From contig CALLPE010000024.1 in NCBI GenBank assembly GCA_938015445.1, forward strand, positions 1 through 64,000: a DNA stretch of 64,000 nucleotides, read 5' to 3'. The translations under genes and the position numbers were made by a program. This document shows, in pieces, positions 17,159 to 25,435 of the stretch. The notes beneath the pieces are model-generated. The model worked only from the letters and a program-made list of their open reading frames with translations. It ran no database searches and was not told the origin of the DNA. The first letter of the stretch is position 1, and each line of letters begins with the position of its first letter. The DNA comes from an uncultured Pirellulales bacterium (lineage in GTDB: Bacteria > Planctomycetota > Planctomycetia > Pirellulales > Thermoguttaceae).

Positions 17159-18697
17159 CTAGCGTGGATTCTCGACAGCGGGGACTGTCGGCGAGGGTGG
17201 TCGGGCCTGCTGCCAACCGGCCTTGAGTTGCCGACCGAGTTCCTCCACCAGCTTGGCGGCCTGCGGTGTGCCGGCCAAGTTGACATCGCCGTGCGGATCG
17301 GTCTGGTAGTCGTACAGTTCCACCGCTACCGGAAGCTCCGACTTGGGGTCGCGCCACTCGGTGTACCGGTAACGCTCGGTGCGCATCGAATAGCCCATCA
17401 CCCTGCCCCGCGGATACTGGCTGAAGGCGGCGGTTTTCCACTGGCGGTCAGGCTCATCCAGCAGCGGGGCGATGCTCGTGCCTTCCAGTCCGTCGGGGAT
17501 GGGCAAATTGCACAACTGGCACAAGGTCGGGTAGATGTCAACGAACTCGACCAAAGCGTTGCACTTCGCGCCCGGCTTTTTCTGTGCCGGCGCGCTGATG
17601 ACGAGCGGCGAGCGGGTGGCTACCTCGAAGTTGGTGTGCTTACACCACAGGCCGTGTTCTCCCAGATGCCATCCGTGATCGCCCCACAGCACCACGATGG
17701 TTTTTTCGCGCAGCCCCAGCCGCTCCAGCTCCTCCAGCAGCCTGCCCACTTGCGCGTCGATGTAGCTGACCGATGCGTAATAGGCATGAATCAAATCCAG
17801 GGCAGTTTGCTCCGGAAGGGGGCCTTCGGCCGGGATGTCCTTGTAGCCGCGCAGTTCCGACCAATTGGTCAGCGCCAGCGCTGGCACATCCTTGGGCGGA
17901 AACGGATTAGAAGGCAACCGCAGTTGCTCGCGCTTGTACAGATCGAAATACCTTTTGGGCGCGACAAACGGCAAATGCGGTTTGAGATAACCGACGGCCA
18001 GGAAGAACGGCTTGTCCTTCAATTGCTGCAACACTTCGAGCGCCTGGGCGGTAGTCTTGCCGTCGGGCAGCGCGTCGTCGGGAACGTCTGGGGCTTCCCA
18101 GGCCGGCCCCCGAACGCGATAACGCGCCGGCGAGACTTTCAGAGGCATGCCCGTTTTCGGGTCGCGTTCCAGCACTTCGATGGCCGGCCCTTTAAACTTC
18201 TTGCGCAGCTCTTCCTGCTCCTGGCGAAGGGCGGCCAGTGTTTCCGCCTTGCCGTAGCCAGGGCCAGGTGGCGTCCAATGAGGCGTGCTCCAACTGTGCG
18301 GATCGTCCAGCCCGCCGTGATATATCTTGCTCAGCCCCTGCGTGTGGTAGCCGTGCTGTTTGAAGTGCTGGGGAAGCGTCACCACTTCGGGCAGGTACTT
18401 GCGAAAGTGAGTTTGCAGTTCGTAGATCTTCGTCGTGTCAGGGCGGCGGCCCAACAGCAACGAAGTCCGCGATGGACTGCAAACTGCCTGCTGGCAATAG
18501 GCTCTAAGAAACACAGTTCCCTGTTCGGCCAGCCGGTCTGTGGCCGGCGTGCGCGCTACCGGGCTACCATAGCAGCCAAGCTCCGGCCGAAGATCGTCGA
18601 CGGCGATCATTAGCACATTCAGCTTGGGCTTTTCCGAGCACCAGCCCGACACTATCCCCAGCAACAACACCCCCAGCGACAGCACTACTGGTTTCAT
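17159..18697 (-). CDS. Secreted sulfatase, iduronate-2-sulfatase-like
   Basis: A 512-residue sulfatase. The signal peptide is residues 1-20. The metal site D34-D35 lies in LMIAVDDLRPELGCYG, and the formylglycine motif is C73-S-P-S-R followed by TSLLLGRRPDT. A WGDHGWHLGEHGLWCKHTNFE region carries the second metal ligands. These blocks match the iduronate-2-sulfatase-like branch. The start at 18697 has GGGGGA upstream and gives a proper signal peptide; the upstream start at 18799 does not. Its role is hydrolysis of sulfate esters on extracellular polysaccharides. It is not near the other sulfatase, and no dedicated regulator adjoins it. Confidence 0.92.
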   Translation of the reverse strand: MKPVVLSLGVLLLGIVSGWCSEKPKLNVLMIAVDDLRPELGCYGSPVARTPATDRLAEQGTVFLRAYCQQAVCSPSRTSLLLGRRPDTTKIYELQTHFRKYLPEVVTLPQHFKQHGYHTQGLSKIYHGGLDDPHSWSTPHWTPPGPGYGKAETLAALRQEQEELRKKFKGPAIEVLERDPKTGMPLKVSPARYRVRGPAWEAPDVPDDALPDGKTTAQALEVLQQLKDKPFFLAVGYLKPHLPFVAPKRYFDLYKREQLRLPSNPFPPKDVPALALTNWSELRGYKDIPAEGPLPEQTALDLIHAYYASVSYIDAQVGRLLEELERLGLREKTIVVLWGDHGWHLGEHGLWCKHTNFEVATRSPLVISAPAQKKPGAKCNALVEFVDIYPTLCQLCNLPIPDGLEGTSIAPLLDEPDRQWKTAAFSQYPRGRVMGYSMRTERYRYTEWRDPKSELPVAVELYDYQTDPHGDVNLAGTPQAAKLVEELGRQLKAGWQQARPPSPTVPAVENPR

Positions 18698-18828
18698 GCT
18701 AATTCCCCCGACGCGGTGAACCTCAGGCAGTTTACAGCGGTTCGATCGGCTGGCCAAACCGCCGCCATCAGTGTACTGCCCAGCCAGCCGGAGTGCCAAT
18801 ACTCAGCAATCGCTATGACGGAACTACT

Positions 18829-18912
18829 CGCGCGCTAGGAAAAATTATTCGCGGGCTAGGAAAAACTATTTGCGCGCTACGAAAAAGTATTCGCGCGCTA
18901 GGAAAACCGCGA
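18829..18912. repeat. 21-bp tandem repeat, four copies
   Basis: Four head-to-tail 21-bp units (18829-18849, 18850-18870, 18871-18891, 18892-18912) with core cgcgcgctaggaaaa followed by a short AT-rich linker ending in tatt. Units differ at two to four positions each. They lie upstream of the sulfatase gene, in the same 521-base spacer as another array. Confidence 0.9.
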
Positions 18913-19107
18913 AAGTCGCAGGGAGCCCCCGGAAAGCTAAATCCCCCAAGCGGCTTCTGCCCCATCTGGCGGACGTGATGTATAGTAGCCTAGGGTTTTG
19001 CAGCGCCCGACAAGTGCCGCATCGTGCGGCCGAGGCGTCGTTCAGCCACCGAGGTGGCAGCGCCGCCTGCGGCAAGCAGCGTTGCCCGCCAAAATCAGAG
19101 ACTTCCC

Positions 19108-19201
19108 TGGAAACATACACATTTTTGGAAGGCGCACAGGTTCCTGCAAACCGCAGACACCCTTGGAAACCATTGACACTTCTGAAAACCAAAACGGTTG
19201 G
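19108..19201. repeat. Degenerate 19-bp tandem repeat, about five copies
   Basis: Units begin at 19108, 19126, 19145, 19164 and 19183 and share a start like tggaaacc and, in several units, gacac near the middle. The last unit runs up to the ribosome-binding site of the zinc-ribbon membrane protein gene at 19219. The copies are strongly diverged. Confidence 0.6.
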
Positions 19202-19218
19202 ATCAGAAGGAGCCTGCC

Positions 19219-19977
19219 ATGAACCAGTTCGCCACTTGCCCTAATGGGCATCGGATAACGATCACCGAGGTCCACCTGGGCAAACGGGTGAGTTGTCCGA
19301 TCTGCGGCGATTCGTTCCTCGTGCCCGAGGTCATCCCCGAAGTGCAACCAGTGGCTGCCTCCGCCGCCAAGCCACGGGCGTTGTTATCTTCGGCCGGTAT
19401 CTCGTTGCGGGCAACGGAAGCCAAGAAGGCCGTGTTGCTTACCGGCCGGGTGTTTTTGGGCCTAGGATTGGTTTTGGTGATTCTCAGCCGCGGTTGCGAA
19501 GTGGTGGCGGCGCGGGCGGTCGAGCGTGCCAAAAGCCGGCTGAAGCTCGAACAACTGGTGTTCGACGAGAAATGGGACAGACAGGAAAACGACCTGGAGC
19601 GCAAATTGGATGCCATACGCCAAAAAGACAAGCCGGACCCCAACGATGCCCTTCAGATTGCCAGTCTTAATGAACAATTGAGCCAGTTGCGCAAGGATCG
19701 CAGCCGGGCCAGCGAAGCTTTCAGGCAGACAACCCTCCGGGACCTTCAGTTTGCCGCCACCCAAGCAAGTTATAGTCACGCCCTGAACACGTACTGGCAC
19801 GCGGTGCTCTATGTGTTCGGCTCGCTGCTGTTGGCAATCGGCTTGATGGCCGTCAGTGGAGCGGCCGAAGGCCCCGAGCGCTGGGTATGTCTGGCCGCCA
19901 TGGTCATTCTGATGTTCAGCCTGTACGTATTCGGATTAGGGTGGCTGCCCCTGCCCAGTCTGTCATTATCGAACTGA
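19219..19977 (+). CDS. Zinc-ribbon protein with coiled coil and membrane helices
   Basis: A 252-residue protein. The N-terminal ribbon has C7-x2-G-H11 in the first knuckle and C26-x2-C29 in the second, so His replaces one Cys. A hydrophobic helix lies at about 75-95 (LTGRVFLGLGLVLVILS). A long charged coiled coil follows at 105-185 (EKWDRQENDLERKLDAIRQ, ASLNEQLSQLRKDRSRA). Two or more membrane helices at 195-245 close the protein. The start at 19219 rather than 19198 is supported by AGGAG six bases upstream. The function is unknown. A protein at 61210 has the same ribbon spacing, including the CxxGH knuckle. Confidence 0.7.
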   Translation: MNQFATCPNGHRITITEVHLGKRVSCPICGDSFLVPEVIPEVQPVAASAAKPRALLSSAGISLRATEAKKAVLLTGRVFLGLGLVLVILSRGCEVVAARAVERAKSRLKLEQLVFDEKWDRQENDLERKLDAIRQKDKPDPNDALQIASLNEQLSQLRKDRSRASEAFRQTTLRDLQFAATQASYSHALNTYWHAVLYVFGSLLLAIGLMAVSGAAEGPERWVCLAAMVILMFSLYVFGLGWLPLPSLSLSN

Positions 19978-20028
19978 CTGTCCGCGCGGCTTGACTCCGG
20001 CGGCTATTTGCGCCGGTACCGCGGTAGA

Positions 20029-20094
20029 CAGGTGATGCAGCAACAATGAGCAGGTGATGCACAGGTTGGTAACAGCTAATGCAGCCGGGTGAGA
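20029..20094. repeat. 22-bp tandem repeat, three degenerate copies
   Basis: Units start at 20029, 20051 and 20073 with exact 22-bp spacing and share caggtgatgca, caggtgatgca and cagctaatgca. They lie between convergent genes, after a small inverted repeat (ccggcg/cgccgg, 19997-20016). Confidence 0.7.
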
Positions 20095-20107
20095 CGTTGG
20101 GCAAATC

Positions 20108-20362
20108 CTACCAGCGACGCAACACCATTACAAGCAACGTCGCGATCCATGCCGCCTCCAACGCCACGGCTGCCACGAGCAACCAAAAGTGAAGCCGGAA
20201 ACAACGTCCGGCAGCGGGCCGAACCTGGTCTGGCGCCCCCTGGCCATCACGCTCCTCGACGCCGCGGACGCACGCGCCGCCCGACTCCCCCACACTGTTG
20301 GCCCGGCCGCCTTTAAGTGGCGACGACTTCGGGGCTTGGCTGATACGCTTGCGGCGTCCCAT
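20108..20362 (-). CDS. Small protein with C-terminal membrane anchor (tentative)
   Basis: An 84-residue frame with a basic, Gly/Ser-rich N-terminal half and a single membrane helix near the C-terminus (FWLLVAAVALEAAWIATLLV) ending in LRRW. An upstream in-frame stop makes the ATG at 20362 the natural start, although no ribosome site is visible. The clean hydrophobic anchor and its place behind the Minf_1886/PSP1 pair on the same strand argue for a real gene. The low-complexity first half keeps confidence modest. Confidence 0.45.
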   Translation of the reverse strand: MGRRKRISQAPKSSPLKGGRANSVGESGGACVRGVEERDGQGAPDQVRPAAGRCFRLHFWLLVAAVALEAAWIATLLVMVLRRW

Positions 20363-20449
20363 AGTCGATCAACTGGGCACTTGTTATCCACCTGGCTGCG
20401 GCGCCGTTTGGCTTGCTGAATAACCTCCTGGCAAGCCGATCACGGGGCA

Positions 20450-20875
20450 CTATTCGGTCAACGTGGTGCGGAAGTCGGGTCGGAAGGCCTCGTCGAAATC
20501 GTACACGTCGTCGAAATCTTCGCGGCGGTCGGAGGGCGTCTTCCGCATGTGGCCGATTCGCAACAGATTGAACACGATCTCGCCGATGTCGCCGGTGCTG
20601 TGAATCCCCCAACTGTTAAGTACGATTTTCGCCATCAGCCCGTATTGCTCCAAAGCCAACTGCCGGGCGGCCTGGCAAAGTTCTTGGGCGGTTACATGGA
20701 CGGCCGGTTCGGGCGGCTCTGTTTCGCCAGGCAACGGTTCGGTCTGGCAAGGGCGCCCCAGTCGCAACACTTGCTGAGCGTATTGCAGCGCCTCGAATAC
20801 GAAGGCGTACGCCTCCAGCCGGTAGCGGCGATCCTCGCGCAACAACTTAGCGATAGGATGTTCGGGATCAAACAT
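20450..20875 (-). CDS. Minf_1886 family protein
   Basis: A 141-residue protein matching a family of unknown function found mainly in planctomycetes and verrucomicrobia (TIGR04138-like). Recognisable blocks are YRLEAYAFVFEALQY near the start, HVTAQELCQAARQLALEQYG in the middle, KIVLNSWGIHSTGDIGEIVFNL and DRREDFDDVYDFDEAF at the end. It starts two bases after the stop codon of the PSP1 gene, so translation is probably coupled. Longer upstream open reading in this frame overlaps the PSP1 gene and is not coding. Confidence 0.85.
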   Translation of the reverse strand: MFDPEHPIAKLLREDRRYRLEAYAFVFEALQYAQQVLRLGRPCQTEPLPGETEPPEPAVHVTAQELCQAARQLALEQYGLMAKIVLNSWGIHSTGDIGEIVFNLLRIGHMRKTPSDRREDFDDVYDFDEAFRPDFRTTLTE

Positions 20876-20877
20876 AT

Positions 20878-21765
20878 TCACGGCAACGGAGACTCGCTTT
20901 GGTTGCGCTCGGCCTTGGAATCGGGTGGCGCCGGGGATCGATCGCTCGCTTGGCCACCAGAGTGATTCACTGTCTTGACCGCTTGCAACCCCACTTGCAT
21001 CCGTCGCTGGTCCTCCAGTTGTACGATCACCTGCTCGGATAGCAATTCGTGGCCGACGACTTTGCCCACTCCCTCGGCGGTGCGTACCGTGCTGCCCAGC
21101 GGCGGCATCCGTTCTTGAATCTGTTCGTACAAATCGTATTCGTATCGCAGACAGCACTTCAGACGTCCGCAGCGGCCGGAGATTTTCGTCGGGTCTAAAG
21201 TGGCCTTTTGCAGTTTGGCCATTTTCATCGACACCGGTGGCATTTCCACCAGGTGCGTGTTGCAGCAGACCGGCAGGCCGCAATCGCCATAGTCGGCCAA
21301 CAGTTTGGCTTCGTCCCGTACTCCGATCTGGCGCATTTCGATGCGCGTTTGAAACTCGCCGGCCAGCAAGCGCACCAATTCGCGGAAGTCGACCCGATTC
21401 TCGGCCAGGTAATAGACGATTATCCGCTCTCCGCCGAAAATGTGCTCCAAGTCCACCAGGTCCATTTCCAGGCCGAGTTTCTCCACGTATTGCCGACAGA
21501 CCTGGAACTCGCGTTCTGCTTGCTGAGCGATGCGTTTGGCTTCCAGCGCGTCCTCGGCGGTCATCGCCCGAAGAATTTGTCCCTCGCCGACATCCTTTAG
21601 CTGAGCAATGACCTGCTCGGTGGCTTCGCAAAGCACATGGCCTAGTTCCAGACCGCGATCGGTCCGTACGATCACGTCGGTTCCGCGCGTGTACTGCCGG
21701 TCGCCGGCGGCTGTGAAAATCCCCAGCAGCCGCATGGCGCCATATCGCACTACGTAGCTAGCCAT
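20878..21765 (-). CDS. PSP1 domain protein (RicT/YaaT-like)
   Basis: A 295-residue cytoplasmic protein. The PSP1 core is visible as MASYVVRYGAMRLLGIF, then RGTDVIVRTDRGLELGHVL, DLEHIFGGERIIVYYLAENRVDFRELV split across the middle, and two Cys clusters, DCGLPVCCNTHL and SGRCGRLKCCLRYE. In Bacillus the homologue RicT belongs to an Fe-S complex that affects RNA maturation; the Cys clusters here are compatible with metal binding. The start at 21765 is chosen because the domain begins there and GGTGG lies just upstream. It is the first gene of a pair with the Minf_1886 gene. Confidence 0.88.
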   Translation of the reverse strand: MASYVVRYGAMRLLGIFTAAGDRQYTRGTDVIVRTDRGLELGHVLCEATEQVIAQLKDVGEGQILRAMTAEDALEAKRIAQQAEREFQVCRQYVEKLGLEMDLVDLEHIFGGERIIVYYLAENRVDFRELVRLLAGEFQTRIEMRQIGVRDEAKLLADYGDCGLPVCCNTHLVEMPPVSMKMAKLQKATLDPTKISGRCGRLKCCLRYEYDLYEQIQERMPPLGSTVRTAEGVGKVVGHELLSEQVIVQLEDQRRMQVGLQAVKTVNHSGGQASDRSPAPPDSKAERNQSESPLP

Positions 21766-22064
21766 TTCACCACCGTCCGATTGACGTAGGCCATGAAGTA
21801 TATCCAAACCCGCTGGGGTTTAGAAGGCAGGTAATGGCCGCTGCGCAAACCGCTGCTGCACTGATAAAATCCTGCAAAGGAAGCGTATCCGGCAGGGCTT
21901 TCGGACGTCGCCATTTGGCCAAGCCGGCCTCCGGCGACACCGCAAGAGGCCGCCACTTTCAGCCCGGCGGTCGCACGGCCAGAAGTGGCAGGCCGGAAGG
22001 CACAAAGCCTCGACAAGCACTATCAACGCTCAAGCACTGGCAGCGAAAGAGCATCGCCGATGAG

Positions 22065-22757
22065 CTATCGCAGGTAATCGGCTTCGATGGTGTACGGGAT
22101 GCCGTTGGGAGAGTCCGGGTCGATTTTCAGTCGGCCGCCGACACGAACCATCTGCGTAGTGAAGTCGGTGCGCAGATCGCCGGTAAGTTTCACCAGGATC
22201 ATTTCTGTCTTTTTGGGGTCGGGTATGCAGAAGGTGCAGTCGGGCAGGGCCGGGCAGAGGATGAACTCCTTCAGGTTCACCATGCGGCGCGACGGCGCCA
22301 TGTAACCGCGCACGAATACTTTTTGGTCTTGCAGATCGTAGATCGCCGGCGGGATAACCTGGCCCGGCACGTTGCGGTCTGGCTGAAACTCGGCGTACTC
22401 TACCAATCTATAACCAAAAGGCACCGGTTCGAAATAGTTGTAGATCAACCATCCCAGCCCCAATCCGCCAAATAGTACCGACATCGCCATGCCAGCGTAT
22501 GCTAGCCCAACACCGGTAAGTTCTTCGCGATTATCGAGGATGAGGCGTCGGGCTAGCCAACCAAGGATTAGACCGGCAGCGGGGATCAGCGCAAAAAACC
22601 AGCCAAGAAGCGTCAGCAGCGAAAGCCCGCCAAGCGCCAGACTCGTTACGGCCATGCGGCTAACGGCGCGGTAGCGTAGCGTCGCTGCACCAGCATCATC
22701 GCTCGCTACCCCAGGTCTAAGCGTAACGCCCGCGCTGAAGGAAGCCTGGGTTGTCAT
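22065..22757 (-). CDS. DUF3299-like membrane-anchored protein
   Basis: A 230-residue protein with two membrane helices at about 30-60 (MAVTSLALGGLSLLTLLGWFF) and 80-100, then a soluble part with VFVRGYMAPSRRMVNLKEFIL, CPALPDCTFC and an end with GRLKIDPDSPN. The C-terminal half resembles DUF3299, and the helices resemble a DUF4190-type anchor. The Cys-rich CPALPDCTFC segment could bind metal. It follows an ABC permease and ATPase on the same strand, and DUF3299 proteins are known to me from metal-linked ABC operons. ATG 22757 is used because GGAG lies eight bases upstream; a TTG at 22802 is less likely. Confidence 0.7.
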   Translation of the reverse strand: MTTQASFSAGVTLRPGVASDDAGAATLRYRAVSRMAVTSLALGGLSLLTLLGWFFALIPAAGLILGWLARRLILDNREELTGVGLAYAGMAMSVLFGGLGLGWLIYNYFEPVPFGYRLVEYAEFQPDRNVPGQVIPPAIYDLQDQKVFVRGYMAPSRRMVNLKEFILCPALPDCTFCIPDPKKTEMILVKLTGDLRTDFTTQMVRVGGRLKIDPDSPNGIPYTIEADYLR

Positions 22758-22894
22758 CGCTGAAGCTCCGCTTTGGGCAAGTTGACGACTCACGGTGTGC
22801 AATTTGCTAATAACCGGCTCCTGCGGCCATCATTCTTGCTATGCCACAGGTCAAAGTACTGGCGGTATAGCAGGCCTTAGAAATACTATGCTTT

Positions 22895-24382
22895 TTAAGG
22901 GTTGGCGGTCAACGCTTCAGCCACGTCGGTTCGATAGGCGATAACCGCCGGCAAATAGCCGACCACCGAAGCCAGCACGATCAGCCCTGGTACCAGCAAC
23001 AATTCCACCAGGCGGAACTGGAACAGGCCGACCGACACGCCAGTCCACTGGGCGATCCAGGGGGCTAGTACGGTGACTAATCCGTGCCCCAGGAGCATGC
23101 CCAACGCACCGCCGCCCAGTGACAGCAGAATCGACTCCATCAACACTACCAACATCACTGTAACACGGTTAGCGCCCAGGGCGCGCATGATAGCAATCTC
23201 GCGGCGTCGCTCGCTCATCGAGTTGTACATGCTGACCATGATGCCCACTCCGGCCACCACCACGATCAGTACTGCCATCACCAACAGAACGGCCTCCAGC
23301 TTTCCCACAAAACGCTCGAACAGTGAGGCGACCACGCGGCCGGGCACCACGGCTTGAACCTGAACACCGTCGAAGGTGCCGTTGTTTAGCTCGAAGGCCA
23401 CCTTTTCTACAAGTCCTGGCGGCCTGTCAGGAACGATCACCAGCAGGGCACTGACTTCCCGGTGGTTGTCGTGGTCGTGGTCATGCTGGTGGTTTTGGTG
23501 GTGAGTGTTGGAGCGATCGTCAGTGTGTGTTTCAGCTGCTGCACCCGTAACACTTGTTTCAGGCGTTGCGCCGTTAACATTGGCGGCCGCGGGGCGAGGC
23601 GAATGGCTGGCCTCGGCCCCCTCCGCGCTGGCCATTTGCCGATCAGAGTCGGCTTCGGTCGGGTCGGGCTTTTGGGTTGCCGGTGGCTCTGCATGACTGG
23701 CCGCAGTATCTGTGTCTCTGTGGCTGCTCTGGCCTACCGGGGAGTGAATCAGATAGAAACCTTCCATATTGACGAATATCGCCCGATCGACTGGGGTCCC
23801 CGTAGGCTTGAGCACGCCGGTGACGGTAAACTCTTCGTCGTGCTGAGCGGCACTCTGACCGGTTCCGTGAGTTGCCTTGAACTTAGCGCCGGGGCGCAAG
23901 CCGGTTTCCTTTGCTGCCACCGCTCCAGCTACAGCAGCGAAGGGGTCATCGCTGGCGAAGTTGTCGCCGTCGGCGAACTCGTAAGAGCGTCCGCCGAAGT
24001 AGGTCAGCCGATCGAATATTTCCGGGGTAGTGCCGATGACGCGAAAGCCCTGAAAGCTGTGGCCCAAGCACACCGGGATCACCGCTTCTACATTCTTGTT
24101 GATCCGCCCCTCTTCCAGGTCCTTGTAGAACTGGTAAGGCAGTTTGCCTACCGGGTCGCCGATGTAAAAGATGGTGCTAAGCACCAACTGTTCCGGGCCG
24201 CCGCGTGGGCCGACGATCAGGTCGTAGCCTTCCGCGCCGCGATGTAACGACTGGTACAGCACGCCGAAGAAGACCAGCACCGTAACCACCAGCGACACGC
24301 CCAGCGCCATCGAGAAGGCTGTCAAGCCCGAGGCCACCGCACGCTGCTGGATGCTCCGCCAGGCGATTTTCCACAAACTCAT
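22895..24382 (-). CDS. FtsX/MacB-type ABC permease with a His-rich loop
   Basis: A 495-residue permease with a first membrane helix at about 20-42, a large extracytoplasmic domain and three helices at the C-terminal end (EAVLLVMAVLIVVVAGVGIM, VMLVVLMESILLSLGGGAL and a last one near 465). The FtsX core is typical. In the periplasmic domain, residues about 220-315 form an unusual low-complexity insert rich in Asp, Glu, Thr and His, ending in NTHHQNHQHDHDHDNHRE. Such histidine clusters commonly bind zinc, copper or nickel. The gene overlaps the ATPase gene by four bases (ATGA), so the two are coupled. With the DUF3299 gene downstream, a metal-related export or lipoprotein-type transport function is likely. 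Confidence 0.85.
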   Translation of the reverse strand: MSLWKIAWRSIQQRAVASGLTAFSMALGVSLVVTVLVFFGVLYQSLHRGAEGYDLIVGPRGGPEQLVLSTIFYIGDPVGKLPYQFYKDLEEGRINKNVEAVIPVCLGHSFQGFRVIGTTPEIFDRLTYFGGRSYEFADGDNFASDDPFAAVAGAVAAKETGLRPGAKFKATHGTGQSAAQHDEEFTVTGVLKPTGTPVDRAIFVNMEGFYLIHSPVGQSSHRDTDTAASHAEPPATQKPDPTEADSDRQMASAEGAEASHSPRPAAANVNGATPETSVTGAAAETHTDDRSNTHHQNHQHDHDHDNHREVSALLVIVPDRPPGLVEKVAFELNNGTFDGVQVQAVVPGRVVASLFERFVGKLEAVLLVMAVLIVVVAGVGIMVSMYNSMSERRREIAIMRALGANRVTVMLVVLMESILLSLGGGALGMLLGHGLVTVLAPWIAQWTGVSVGLFQFRLVELLLVPGLIVLASVVGYLPAVIAYRTDVAEALTANP

Positions 24383-25050
24383 AGTTTCACGACTGCGCGA
24401 TTGAACTTTTCCAGATACTCGATACGTTGGAACTGCTGGGCCACCTCGGGGGCATGTGTCACCAGCAGCAGGGTGACGTTTTCTTCCTGGCAGGTTTCAC
24501 GAATCAAATCCAGGATGGCCTGCTGGTTGCCCGAGTCCACGCTGGCCGTTGGCTCGTCGGCCAACAGCAGTTTAGGCTTGTTGGCCAGCGCTCGGGCGAC
24601 AGCCACCCGCTGCTGCTCGCCCACCGAAAGCATCGGCGGCCTATGCGACATGCGATTGCCCAGCCCGACCCGATTGAGCAACTGTTTGGCCCGGGCTTTA
24701 TCGACATGGCCGCGGGCAAACCGCATGGCCACCAAGACGTTTTCCAGAGCTGTGAAGCCGGGCAGGAGATTGAACGTTTGAAACACGTATCCGATGTGCT
24801 CGGCACGGAAGCGGTCGCGCTCGGCCTCGCTCAGCAAGCTAATATCCCAGCCATTGACCTTCACCCGGCCCGAGTCGGCCCGGCTGATCCCTGCAATCAC
24901 GTGCAGCAGCGTGGTCTTACCACAACCGCTGCGGCCGACCAGCACCACCTGCTCGCCAGCAGCGGCGCGGAATTCGGGGATGTCAAGCACGGAGAGTTGC
25001 TCACCGTTGGGTAAGAGAAAAGATTTGCGAACGTCTATAAGCTCGAGCAT
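24379..25050 (-). CDS. ABC transporter ATP-binding protein (LolD/MacB type)
   Basis: A 223-residue ATPase. Walker A is G39-R-S-G-C-G-K-T-T47, the Q-loop lies in GYVFQTFNLLPGFTALENV, the signature is LSVGEQQRVAVARAL (Val and Glu in place of Gly and Gln), Walker B is LLLADEPT and the switch His is in LLVTHAPE. It energises the FtsX-type permease encoded immediately downstream with a four-base overlap. Proteins of this class usually drive mechanotransmission or substrate extraction from the membrane rather than classic import. Confidence 0.93.
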   Translation of the reverse strand: MLELIDVRKSFLLPNGEQLSVLDIPEFRAAAGEQVVLVGRSGCGKTTLLHVIAGISRADSGRVKVNGWDISLLSEAERDRFRAEHIGYVFQTFNLLPGFTALENVLVAMRFARGHVDKARAKQLLNRVGLGNRMSHRPPMLSVGEQQRVAVARALANKPKLLLADEPTASVDSGNQQAILDLIRETCQEENVTLLLVTHAPEVAQQFQRIEYLEKFNRAVVKL

Positions 25051-25321
25051 TTAGCGCTTCCCAAACATTCGGCGTTCACACTAGCAGACTTGACTTACTT
25101 GCCCGATTGCACATCGCATCTAGGCCCAGAAGCCTGCTTTGCGCTATTGCAAAGGCGCGCAGCGCAAGTGCGTCGAATCCAAGAAATGTACGTACCGTCG
25201 GCTACGGCGGTTCGCATGTCAGAAAAGTAACCCATATCCAGCATGCACTTGTGAGTTACCATACATGCCATCACTAGAGGGGGGGCAGTCGGCCGGCAAA
25301 CATGTATCGCATTGTTTCCGC
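25051..25321. other. Spacer upstream of the ABC and Gly/Met-rich protein genes
   Basis: A spacer of nearly 400 bases between divergent genes, of which 25322-25350 carries a candidate promoter. In this part I see no gene and no clear repeat. Confidence 0.4.
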
Positions 25322-25350
25322 TTGGATTTATCGGCCAGGCGAATTATGCT
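25322..25350 (+). promoter_or_regulatory. Candidate sigma-70 promoter
   Basis: TTGGAT (25322-25327), a 17-base spacer and TATGCT (25345-25350). It would give a leader of about 80 bases to the ATG at 25436. Confidence 0.4.
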
Positions 25351-25435
25351 GAATATTACCACCTGGCTGCACCGTGTATTATGGTGGGGAGCGGCGGTGG
25401 GCATCTAGGCAATTGCCTTCTCGGAGGGTTGATCG

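Noticed and set aside
18793-18978. Small plus-strand frame over the 21-bp repeats, giving a seven-residue repeat peptide
   Set aside because: No ribosome site and no similarity; other arrays in the window have lengths not divisible by three, so the coding reading is probably chance.
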